Assembly: GCA_045641605.1 (NCBI GenBank) | Contig: JAZUHG010000051.1 | Coordinates: forward strand, 1 to 6,473 | Origin: Equivita sp045641605 | Lineage (GTDB): Bacteria > Actinomycetota > Coriobacteriia > Coriobacteriales > Eggerthellaceae | Direction of reading: 5' to 3' | Length of the DNA stretch: 6,473 nucleotides | Shown: positions 1 to 6,473 of the stretch, one piece after another | How the letters are laid out: each line of letters begins with the position of its first letter | Position numbering within the stretch: the first letter of the stretch is position 1 | Notes under the pieces: model-generated | What the model was told of the DNA's origin: nothing | The model's input: only the letters and a program-made list of their open reading frames with translations | Databases searched by the model: none | Made by a program: the position numbers and the translations under genes

Positions 1-463
1 TAATAAATCCAATAGCAAGCTTGGTAGCATAAATTGGTACTGGACGCCCGAGATCTTGAATCAAATAAGGCAAACATCCAATATGATCTTCATGACCATG
101 CGTGATTACAATAGCTCGTAGCTTCGCAGCGTTTTCTAAAACATAAGTATAATCAGGCAAAATAAGGTCAACACCTGGATGAGAGTCGCTTGGAAACATC
201 ATTCCAGCATCATCCAAGATCATCGTGTCCTTAGTCTCGAAAACAGTCATATTGTCGCCAATAGCATCAAGGCCACCCAAAGGAATAATGTTTAGTTTGG
301 CATTTTTATCCTTTTGGACAGACCTTGGCTTCGGCTTTTGCTGTTTATTAGAAGGCTTGTAATTCCCTCGCGAAAGCTTGGGACGAACCTTGTTTACTTG
401 AACATGTTTATACTTGCGGGTCTTATTAAAATTCTTCTTTTGTTTGTTGTTTTCTTTCTGCAT
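1..463 (-). CDS. rnj: Ribonuclease J, 5' part of gene (3' end beyond window)
   Basis: This is the N-terminal 154 codons of an RNase J, a metallo-beta-lactamase/beta-CASP nuclease with 5'-3' exonuclease and endonuclease activity in mRNA decay and rRNA maturation. The frame is open to the left edge. Visible family features are IIPLGGLDAIGDNMTVFE (residues 59-76), MMFPSD (88-93), DLILPDYTYVLEN (99-111) and the zinc-binding HGHEDH motif (122-127). The first 57 residues are a Lys/Asn/Gln-rich extension with only two acidic residues (E4, D52). It is probably disordered and may bind RNA, as long basic extensions do in actinobacterial RNase J. The ATG at 463-461 is supported by GGAG (472-469) with a 5-base spacer, and it lies 24 bases after the pnp stop, so the two genes are probably cotranscribed. 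One oddity is LDDAG at 83-87, where the residue before the conserved DAG is normally hydrophobic. The family assignment is secure; the C-terminal domain cannot be seen. Confidence 0.93.
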   Translation of the reverse strand, partial: MQKENNKQKKNFNKTRKYKHVQVNKVRPKLSRGNYKPSNKQQKPKPRSVQKDKNAKLNIIPLGGLDAIGDNMTVFETKDTMILDDAGMMFPSDSHPGVDLILPDYTYVLENAAKLRAIVITHGHEDHIGCLPYLIQDLGRPVPIYATKLAIGFI

Positions 464-487
464 TTAAACTCCGTTTTTTGTCTGTGC

Positions 488-2653
488 TTATCGTCTACGT
501 TTGGCCCTTCCTTCGTATCCACCACCATCATTTTTATCGTGATCGTCAACAACCTCATAGCTTACACCGCCAGCCTCTGGCTTATCGATACGGTCAAGCG
601 AAATCTTGCCGCCGCGGTCGATGTCGGTAATAACAACCTTAACTTCATCGCCAAGGTTTAATACATCTTCAACGCGATTGATGCGACCTTTAGCCATTTT
701 GCTAATATGTAAAAGACCATCTTTACCAGGACGAAGGCGAACAAAAGCGCCGAAGTCCTTAATACCAACAACTTCGCCGTTATATTCCTCGCCAACCTCT
801 GGGTCTTTAACAATACCCATAATCATGTCCTTAGCAGCGTCGCCATCTTTTTTCATGGCAGCAAAGATACGAGTTGTTCCGTCTTCGAGAATTTCAATCT
901 CGGCACCAGTTTGCTCCTGAATGCTTCGGATCATCTCGCCACCTTTACCAATGACGTCACGAATTTTATCTTTGTCAATTTGGATAGTTTCAATCTTTGG
1001 AGTGTGCTCTTTCATCTCTTTACGAGGCTCAGCAATAGCCTCGAGCATATGACTTAAGATGAAGGCTCTACCCTCTTTAGCTTGAGTAAGCGCAGCACTT
1101 AGGATGTCAACGCTTAGACCCTTAGCTTTATTATCCATTTGAAGTGCGGTAATACCTTGCTCGGTGCCGCAAACCTTAAAGTCCATGTCGCCTAAGAAAT
1201 CCTCAAGACCTTGGATGTCGGAAAGGATTACTACGTCATCGCCTTCCTTGATTAGGCCCATAGCAATACCTGATACAGGACGAGAGATTGGAACGCCTGC
1301 GTCCATTAATGCAAGAGTTGAGCCGCAAGTAGAAGCCATACTAGAAGAGCCGTTACTCTCCATGATTTCGCTAACTACACGAATAGCATATGGAAACTCT
1401 TCTTCGCTAGGCAAAACTGGAACAAGCGCTTTTTCTGCCAAAGCACCGTGACCTATCTCACGACGTTTAGGGCTGCCCATGCGACCAACCTCGCCAGTAC
1501 AATATGGTGGGAAGTTGTAATGATGCATGTAGCGCTTTGTAGTTTGAGGGTCAATCGTGTCTAAGCGCTGGGCGTCACTTAACATACCTAAAGTGCAAAT
1601 ACTTAATGCCTGGGTTTGACCACGCTGGAAAAGACCAGAACCATGAACCCTCGGCAAGTAATTTGCAACAATATGAAGTGGACGAATCTCAGTTAAATCA
1701 CGTCCATCAATACGCTTTTTGGTCTTAATAACCATGTCGCGCATAGAATGTTTTTCTAGGGTCTTAAGAGCAGCTGCAATATCTGCACCCCACTCTTCTT
1801 GTTCTTCTTCGCTAAATTCAGCAGTTACGCTTTCTTTTAGAGCAGAGATCTTTTCTTTTCTGCTATCGATGTCTGGGTCATTAACCGCAGCATCCATATC
1901 CCCTGCATGAGCATTAACAAGCTCATCAACCTTTGGATCGGCCTCGTGAATAGAGAATTCCATTTTCTCTGGGGCTACTCTATCTATGAATTTTTGTTGA
2001 GCATCGCAGAATTTACCAATAGCCTCTTGGGCAAATGTCATCGCCTCGAGCATTACGTCCTCGGGAACTTCTTTAGCAGAAGCTTCGACCATAGAAATAT
2101 AGTCTTTTGTACCAGCAATTGTTAGTTCAAGATCGCTTGCTTCATCTTCCTCATAAGTAGGGTTAACAATAAATTCCTTAGTTTGAGGGTCGCGACCGAT
2201 GCGAACACATGCGCTTGGTCCCTCATATGGAGCACCAGCTACCATCAATGCAGCTGAAGCACCCATAATTGAAATTGTATCAGGCGGATTCTCGCCATCG
2301 CAAACTAGAGAAGTTGCTACAACATGAACCTCCTGCTTAAAGCCATCAGGAAAACCTGTCCTAATTGGACGGTCGATCATTCTTGCAATTAAGGTAGCTT
2401 TATCCGATGGCTTTGCCTCGCGCTTTAACTACCCGCCACGGATCTTGTCTACAGAATACATTTTCTCAATAAAATCTACTGTTAATGGGAAGAAGTCGTA
2501 GTTTTTCTCTTCGGTAGATACGACACTTGTTACCAATACATTTGTGTCGCCTTGGGAAACTAAAACAGCACCAGATGTTTGCTTCGCTAATTCCCCAGTT
2601 TGAAGGCAATATTTTTTGCCATACAATTCAAATTCTTCAACAATTTTTTCCAT
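488..2653 (-). CDS. pnp: Polynucleotide phosphorylase with in-frame TAG at codon 75
   Basis: PNPase degrades RNA 3'-5' by phosphorolysis as a trimeric ring in the cytoplasm. The ATG at 2653 is preceded by GAGGAG (2662-2657) and the stop is TAA (490-488), giving 721 codons, a normal family length. Domains in order are RNase PH core 1 (about 10-145), the helical domain (about 165-315), RNase PH core 2 (about 320-500), KH with GKGG at 569-572, and S1 (about 620-690). The catalytic Asp/Asp/Lys set equivalent to E. coli D486, D492 and K494 is present as D485, D491 and K493. The tail ends in a basic AKRRR. Codon 75 is TAG (2431-2429). It sits between DKIRGG and LKREAKPSD in the RNA-contacting FFRR loop, where the family has Phe or Tyr. 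Both sides are in the same frame and well conserved. Starting again at ATG 2380 would lose 91 residues of core 1, so a truncated functional product is unlikely. The TAG may be a nonsense mutation, a base error, or a sense codon. Confidence 0.92.
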
Positions 2654-2704
2654 TTTCTCCTCGTTTCGTTTTTAGTTCGTTTATTTACAAACTATTCAAT
2701 TGTC

Positions 2705-2728
2705 AAAAAGCGGGAATTTCACCCGCTT
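2705..2728 (-). terminator. Hairpin with short U-tract between rpsO and pnp
   Basis: A perfect 7-bp stem, AAGCGGG (2728-2722) with CCCGCTT (2714-2708), closes a 7-base loop and is followed on the minus strand by Ts down to 2705, five in a row if the last two stem bases are counted. It starts a few bases after the rpsO TAA. It has the form of an intrinsic terminator, but the U-tract is short. Partial readthrough into pnp, or processing as in the rpsO-pnp junction of other bacteria, is as likely as full termination. Confidence 0.6.
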
Positions 2729-2731
2729 GTT

Positions 2732-3019
2732 TTATACGTTATCGCGAATGCCGAGCTTCTTAATTAAAGCACGATATTGGTCAATGTCGCGGTTCTTGAT
2801 GTATGTCAAAAGACCACGTCTTTTACCAATAAGCTTCATCAATCCAGTTCTTGAGTGATTGTCTTTTGGATGAGTTTTAAGATGCTCTGTAAGATTTGAA
2901 ATGCGCTCAGATAAAATAGCTACCTGAACTTCGGCACTTCCTGAATCTTTGTCGCTTTTACCAAAATCTTTAATTAGCTTTTGGCTTGTTTCTTTTGTAA
3001 TACTTAACTTGTCTGCCAT
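2732..3019 (-). CDS. rpsO: 30S ribosomal protein S15
   Basis: This is a primary 16S rRNA-binding protein of the small-subunit platform, which binds the three-way junction of helices 20-22 and bridges to the large subunit. The product has 95 residues, slightly above the common 89. The extra residues are at the two ends (MADKLSI start, IRDNV end). Family hallmarks are GSAEVQVAILSERISNLTEHL (27-47), the rRNA-binding HPKDNHSRTGL (50-60) and LIGKRRGLLTYI (63-74). In many S15 proteins the HSR is followed by another Arg, whereas here it is Thr58. The start ATG (3019-3017) has AAGGAG (3032-3027) with a 7-base spacer, and the stop is TAA (2734-2732). It has its own promoter and a structured leader, and is followed by pnp, the classical rpsO-pnp order. 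Confidence 0.97.
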   Translation of the reverse strand: MADKLSITKETSQKLIKDFGKSDKDSGSAEVQVAILSERISNLTEHLKTHPKDNHSRTGLMKLIGKRRGLLTYIKNRDIDQYRALIKKLGIRDNV

Positions 3020-3153
3020 AATATGTCTCCTTTTTGTGCATTTACCTGCACTCTTGGCCCCATAGGGCGTTTAATTTACCCAGAAACTAAGCTGGCAAGC
3101 AAAGGTTACTTGTCCCCCGAGTAACTGGGCGTCGTGACCATCGCACGACCAGC
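3020..3153 (-). promoter_or_regulatory. Structured rpsO leader, candidate S15 autoregulatory RNA
   Basis: About 130 nt lie between the promoter and the rpsO start, rich in complementary segments (minus-strand order). GCTGG (3153-3149) pairs with CCAGC (3095-3091). It encloses two hairpins: GTCGTG/CACGAC (3149-3144 with 3136-3131, 7-base loop) and GTTACT/AGTAAC (3125-3120 with 3110-3105, 9-base G-rich loop). Together they make a three-way junction, with one shared base at 3149. Downstream are a small GCCC/GGGC hairpin (3068-3057) and a 5-bp GTGCA/TGCAC hairpin (3051-3036) that ends four bases before the Shine-Dalgarno AAGGAG. S15 binds a three-way junction in 16S rRNA and is known to repress its own mRNA through structurally different leaders in different phyla, so an S15-responsive element is a reasonable inference. 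The pairings are read by eye; no folding energy was computed. Confidence 0.55.
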
Positions 3154-3158
3154 CACGT

Positions 3159-3187
3159 ATTATAACAAAACACCAGTAAAATTACAA
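3159..3187 (-). promoter_or_regulatory. Sigma-70-type promoter for rpsO with extended -10
   Basis: On the minus strand the -10 is a perfect TATAAT (3164-3159), preceded by TG one base upstream (TGTTATAAT, the extended -10 form). The -35 candidate is TTGTAA (3187-3182), four of six matches, with an ideal 17-base spacer. Transcription would start near 3152, at the first stem of the rpsO leader. It lies between the permease stop and rpsO, so the rpsO-pnp-rnj unit need not depend on the transporter genes. Confidence 0.75.
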
Positions 3188-3204
3188 CAATAATTAATAT
3201 GGTG
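3171..3204 (-). terminator. Weak terminator-like inverted repeat after the permease gene
   Basis: CACCA (3204-3200) pairs with TGGTG (3175-3171), and inside it AATTA (3195-3191) pairs with TAATT (3184-3180), with a symmetric 4/4 internal loop and a 6-base apical loop. On the minus strand it is followed by TTTTG. It starts 9 bases after the permease stop and could end the transporter transcript, but the stem is short and AT-rich. It also overlaps the rpsO -35 region. Confidence 0.25.
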
Positions 3205-3212
3205 CAAATAGA

Positions 3213-5519
3213 TTATTCGCGGATGTTGAGGGTTGTAGCAGGGTTGATATTGCGGATCTTGATAATGGTGTAGATAATGCCGGCAATAACATATATTAGA
3301 GATATTCCATATGCTTGAAGATAGACTTCAGGAATATGGATAAATGGGAAGTTTAACTGCGGAGATGCCATAGAACGCAATATTAAATCGGCCAAGAAAT
3401 AACATGGCAAGGCAGCAAATATTGAAGCAATAATATATTGAAGCATATTTTCTCATGTAACCATTGTTCTAAATTTGAAGAGGCTGGTGCCCAAAGCAAG
3501 TAAGGTGCCGTACTCGAACCTTCGCTCGTTTAGAGACAATGCCACCATATTTATAACAATAATCAAACCAATGATAATTGACAAGAAAATTATTGCATAA
3601 TATACGAGGTCGAGGGCTTGTTGATTGTCTGCCTTAACTAACTGTTGGTGATCTAAGAACTTCATGTATTTAAAGCCGTCCATATCAGCAATTTTCTTAA
3701 AAACCTCATCTTCATTTGCGCCATTAGCAAGTTTTATAAATGCTGCATTTATGTCTGGGTGTCCCATCCTTTTGGCTGTTTCAAAATTAATGTATTGCGA
3801 ATAGTAAACATACTCACATGCAACAGAGTTGATCTTTACATCTTCGCCGTTTACTTTGATGTAATCTCCTACGGATAAGTTGAAATAATCCAGAATAAAC
3901 TGCTCCATTACCATTCCGTCGCCAGAATAAACACGATTACCATTTATATCGTGTGGGACAACCAGTGTAGAATTGTCGTTAATTGCATTATATTGTAAGG
4001 TTAGGTCTTTGTCGTTGGCATAAAATCTATCGGTAAAAACAATACTTGGCTCTACGGTTTGGACCTCTTCAAGATTTTTAACTTCGTCGATGATTGAATC
4101 CTTGTCTAAATAAATTAATAAGTCATATTTAAGACGCGAACCAAAAGTGGCGTCGAACGAGGCCTCCTTCGAATGAATGCACGAAAGACCTGTAAAAGTA
4201 AGGATTAAGCAAGCCGAGAGACTCAAAGATAAAACGACTAATCGCCTCTTTCTTTTAAAAACCTTAGAAACAGAAATCTTGTTAAAGGGTTTCATTCTTT
4301 TAAATAACGGAGACTTAAATTTGTAAGGCTTTGTGGTGGTTGCCGAAGAACTGTAGGCCTCGCTTGGATCAATCTTAGCGATACCAGTAGAACTATTTAC
4401 GCATGCGAGAACACCAAATATAAACATTATTGAAAGCATAACGACAGTCTTAATTGGCGCAGGCGTAATTCTGTTTGGGATAGAAAATACAGATTCGTAT
4501 TCACTAATAACATAATTATTAAAGAAAGACGCAACTAAAATTCCAAGAGCAATTGAAATTAACATAATTAAGATAATGTAGAGAATATAAATTCTAATTA
4601 CCTTTTGAGATGAATAGCCTAATGCCCTTAGCAGGCCAATCTTTCGTTTTTGGTTGTATATAGTTTGGTACAAGAACAACGAAGAGCAAATCAATAAAAT
4701 AATAAATATAATGTATGGGAACAACTCGCATGCTTGACTTAGCGACGCAATATTAGACTCGAAGATGGTTTTGGCTTTTGACCTCTCATAAATCTCGGAA
4801 GATTTAACCTCGTCCCCCAACAGCTCCGAAGCCTTACTAATAGCTTCGTCTTTTTCTTCGATAGAAATACCGTCTTTAAACATAAAGCTTCTAGTATTTG
4901 AGTAGCCCGAAATTCCATAAAGGTCTTCAAAATCTTTGCGAGACATAAACAAGTTGCCGAAGTCCAGGTCTTCGGACCAATAAGTGTCATCGTAGCAACA
5001 CGAGGAACTCTCGGGCGAGCTTACTACAGCAGAAATTTTTAAGTTTTTATAGCCATCGGGAAACTTTACATCCAGGTATTCCCCCGCATCTAAGCCTGCA
5101 GCGTCAGCGAAATACTTGGTTACTCATATTGAGTTTTCGCCTTCGGGAACATCGGAGGTATCATAAAAGTGATATTTGCGAAAGCCATTATCCTCGATAG
5201 TGAACAGTCTCATTTGCTTTTGGATGTCATTTCTAAGCCTAACCCTTGTATCAACAACCATTTGAGATTCAACTTTATCGACACCCTTAATTGAGGAATC
5301 TAGGCCTTCTACCTCGGTTTTTATTGGTTCTGTGACAATGTTGCCTTGACTCATGTTGTAGTCGCTCATAAAAGCATTTAACGAAGCGGTTATGGTCGAA
5401 GGGATGATTGTGCTCATGGTTATAAGAGCGGCGCCAAAGAAAAACAAAAACAAAAGGCCGAAGGAAAAACCTTTACTGCCTTTAAAGATAGAAAAACTTA
5501 ATGTTAAGCTGTTTTTCAT
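3213..5519 (-). CDS. FtsX/MacB-type ABC transporter permease, continuous if TGA is read as Trp
   Basis: Inner-membrane subunit of the ABC exporter or signalling transporter encoded with the ATPase just upstream; the substrate is unknown. Read straight through, the frame has 768 codons from ATG 5519 to TAA (3215-3213). Predicted membrane segments are at about 18-39, 267-285, 310-334, 357-374, 426-447, 638-661, 692-712 and 734-756. That is two FtsX units, each with one N-terminal helix, a large extracytoplasmic domain and three more helices, the usual two-repeat layout. Each repeat carries an ALG motif after helix two (RKIGLLRALGYSS at about 292-304; FEYGTLLALGTS at about 668-679). The C-terminus, INPATTLNIRE, resembles the family's usual end. 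In-frame TGA occurs at codon 132 (5126-5124) and codon 689 (3455-3453), with no frameshift around either. A TGG Trp codon is also present (codon 181). The start is 8 bases after the ATPase stop, with only AGG as a weak ribosome site, suggesting coupled translation. A TTG at 5522 is a less likely start. The alternative is a recent pseudogene with two nonsense mutations. Confidence 0.85.
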
Positions 5520-5527
5520 CAACCAGC

Positions 5528-6473
5528 CTATCTAATCACTAGATTCATAGCGTCCTTTGCAAAAGGCTGCCTATACTCTTCGACAATTTGGCCATTACTC
5601 ATAAGAACGTAATGGTCTGCCAATGCGGCAAATTCTGGGTTGTGAGTAATCATAACCACTGGCACATTATGCTTTTTAACTAAGTCTTGCAAGATCCTCA
5701 TCACCATCGCAGCGTTGTTTGTGTCAAGGGCACCAGTAGGTTCATCGCAAAGCAAAAGCCCTGGTTTTTTAACAAGCGCCCTGGCAATACAAACTCTTTG
5801 TTGCTCACCACCACTCATTTGGCCTGGGTAGTTATTTGCTTTATCTCCAAGACCCACCAGGTCAAGAACCTCTTTAGCAGTAAGCGGGTTTTTAACAAGC
5901 GAAGCTGCAACTTCGATGTTTTCTTTTGCAGTTAAATCTGAAATAAGGTTATATTGCTGGAAAATAAAGCCAACAGTTTCTTTCCTGTAATTTGTCGCTT
6001 TTGAACCACGAAACTTGGTTATGTCCTTACCGTCATAAAGCACTTGTCCGCTTTTTGGATGAAGCATTCCTCCAACGGCATTAAGCAACGAAGTCTTACC
6101 GCATCCACTAGTACCCAAAACAATGGTAAATTCGTCTTCGCAAATTTTTAGGTTGAGGCCATTAACAGCAACTGTTGAATGGTGGCCCGTGGAGTACTCG
6201 ACAGTTAAATCCTTAATGTCCACCACAACATTGCGTGGTTCGAAACTATTATTGGTATCGGTCAGCTTCATTAAATTGCTAGCAAAGGAACTTAGGGCTG
6301 TAACCTCAACAACACTTAGCGGGCCTGTGTCTGGCTTGCCCGAACCATGCATGACAGCAAATCCAAAAACTTTGGTTCTATCTGTGCATAGAGGCACACA
6401 TAAATCTTCTTCATCAACAAGAGGAGTTTGATCCTTTTGAAATATTTTCAATAGTTGGTCTCTGTATAGGGTA
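5528..6473 (-). CDS. GAF-like domain plus MacB/LolD-family ABC ATPase, 5' end beyond window
   Basis: ATPase subunit that drives the neighbouring FtsX-type permease. The frame is open to the right edge. A TTG at 6451 has no good ribosome site, and in-frame coding continues upstream (TLYRDQL), so the gene very probably starts outside the window. Counting from TTG 6451, residues about 18-65 (LCVPLCTDRTKVFGFAV, then a helix with VVEVTALSSFASNLMKL) look like the C-terminal half of a GAF domain, a small-molecule or redox sensor fold. The ABC domain follows from about 75: Walker A GTSGCGKTS (113-121), Q-loop Gln165, signature MSGGEQQRV (212-220), Walker B LLLCDEP (232-238) with Glu237, D-loop ALD (241-243) and H-loop His270. 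All catalytic elements are intact. The gene ends in TAG (5530-5528). If TAG were a sense codon and TGA Trp, the frame would run only eight codons further, to TAA at 5506-5504. The GAF call is less certain than the ATPase call. Confidence 0.93.
   Translation of the reverse strand, partial: TLYRDQLLKIFQKDQTPLVDEEDLCVPLCTDRTKVFGFAVMHGSGKPDTGPLSVVEVTALSSFASNLMKLTDTNNSFEPRNVVVDIKDLTVEYSTGHHSTVAVNGLNLKICEDEFTIVLGTSGCGKTSLLNAVGGMLHPKSGQVLYDGKDITKFRGSKATNYRKETVGFIFQQYNLISDLTAKENIEVAASLVKNPLTAKEVLDLVGLGDKANNYPGQMSGGEQQRVCIARALVKKPGLLLCDEPTGALDTNNAAMVMRILQDLVKKHNVPVVMITHNPEFAALADHYVLMSNGQIVEEYRQPFAKDAMNLVIR

Noticed and set aside
314..661. Plus-strand ORF of 115 codons with hydrophobic stretches
   Set aside because: It lies opposite the conserved RNase J N-terminus and the pnp S1 domain and C-terminus, has no convincing ribosome site, and resembles no family I know. 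It is an antisense shadow.
488..2380. Reading pnp as two genes, a 74-residue protein and a separate 630-residue PNPase
   Set aside because: The two parts are in one frame, and the 16 codons between the TAG and ATG 2380 encode conserved PNPase residues (LKREAKPSDKATLIAR). No Shine-Dalgarno sequence precedes ATG 2380, and starting there would cut the first RNase PH core.
4739..4990. Second minus-strand ORF of 83 codons inside the permease
   Set aside because: It is in another frame of the permease region, where the permease frame itself is continuous and conserved; no family resemblance.
5124..5126. Selenocysteine at the in-frame TGA
   Set aside because: Two unrelated TGAs in one permease, neither in a Cys-like or redox motif context, and no evident SECIS-type hairpin immediately downstream. 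Trp is the simpler reading.
3453..5126. TGA read as Gly (the Absconditabacteria/Gracilibacteria code)
   Set aside because: Both sites suit a large hydrophobic residue better, the second aligns with Leu in the protein's own first repeat, and the PNPase does not resemble those phyla.
1..6473. tRNA or rRNA genes, CRISPR arrays, insertion sequences, long repeats
   Set aside because: Looked for and not seen. The window is nearly filled by housekeeping and transporter genes, and the only long non-coding stretch is the rpsO leader and promoter region (about 190 bases).

Overview
All genes in this window lie on the minus strand, so it reads from right to left. The AT-leaning composition, the gene order rpsO-pnp-RNase J, and the PNPase wording (N-terminus ELYGKKY, then the LKREAKPSD and ARMIDRPIR stretches) remind me most of Coriobacteriia (Actinomycetota), perhaps a low-GC lineage near Atopobium. 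This placement is from memory of family sequences and is moderately confident at best.

Right part (about 3213-6473): a two-gene ABC transporter unit. The upstream gene is a MacB/LolD-type ATPase with a GAF-like segment in front of it, and its 5' end is cut by the window edge. Eight bases after its stop comes an FtsX/MacB-type permease of 768 codons. Under the standard code the permease looks broken into three ORFs. However, all three pieces share one frame and are separated only by two in-frame TGA codons (5126-5124 and 3455-3453). Reading both as Trp restores one continuous protein with about eight membrane segments.

Middle (about 2700-3205): a promoter with an extended -10 drives rpsO (ribosomal protein S15) behind a leader of about 130 nt. 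The leader can fold into a three-way junction plus two further hairpins, and is probably an S15 autoregulatory element. A GC-rich hairpin with a short U-tract follows rpsO.

Left part (1-2653): pnp (polynucleotide phosphorylase), full length at 721 codons but with an in-frame TAG at codon 75, then the 5' part of an RNase J gene 24 bases downstream. Together rpsO, pnp and rnj form an RNA-metabolism operon containing a 3'-5' phosphorolytic exonuclease and a 5'-3' exo/endonuclease.

The main point of interest is the pattern of interrupted reading frames. No gene here uses TGA as its stop: three end in TAA and one apparently in TAG. Both in-frame TGAs fall where Trp is plausible, so a TGA-to-Trp code is a serious hypothesis. 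The TAG in pnp is not explained by that code. It could be a nonsense mutation, a base error, or a second recoded stop. The window alone cannot decide among these.
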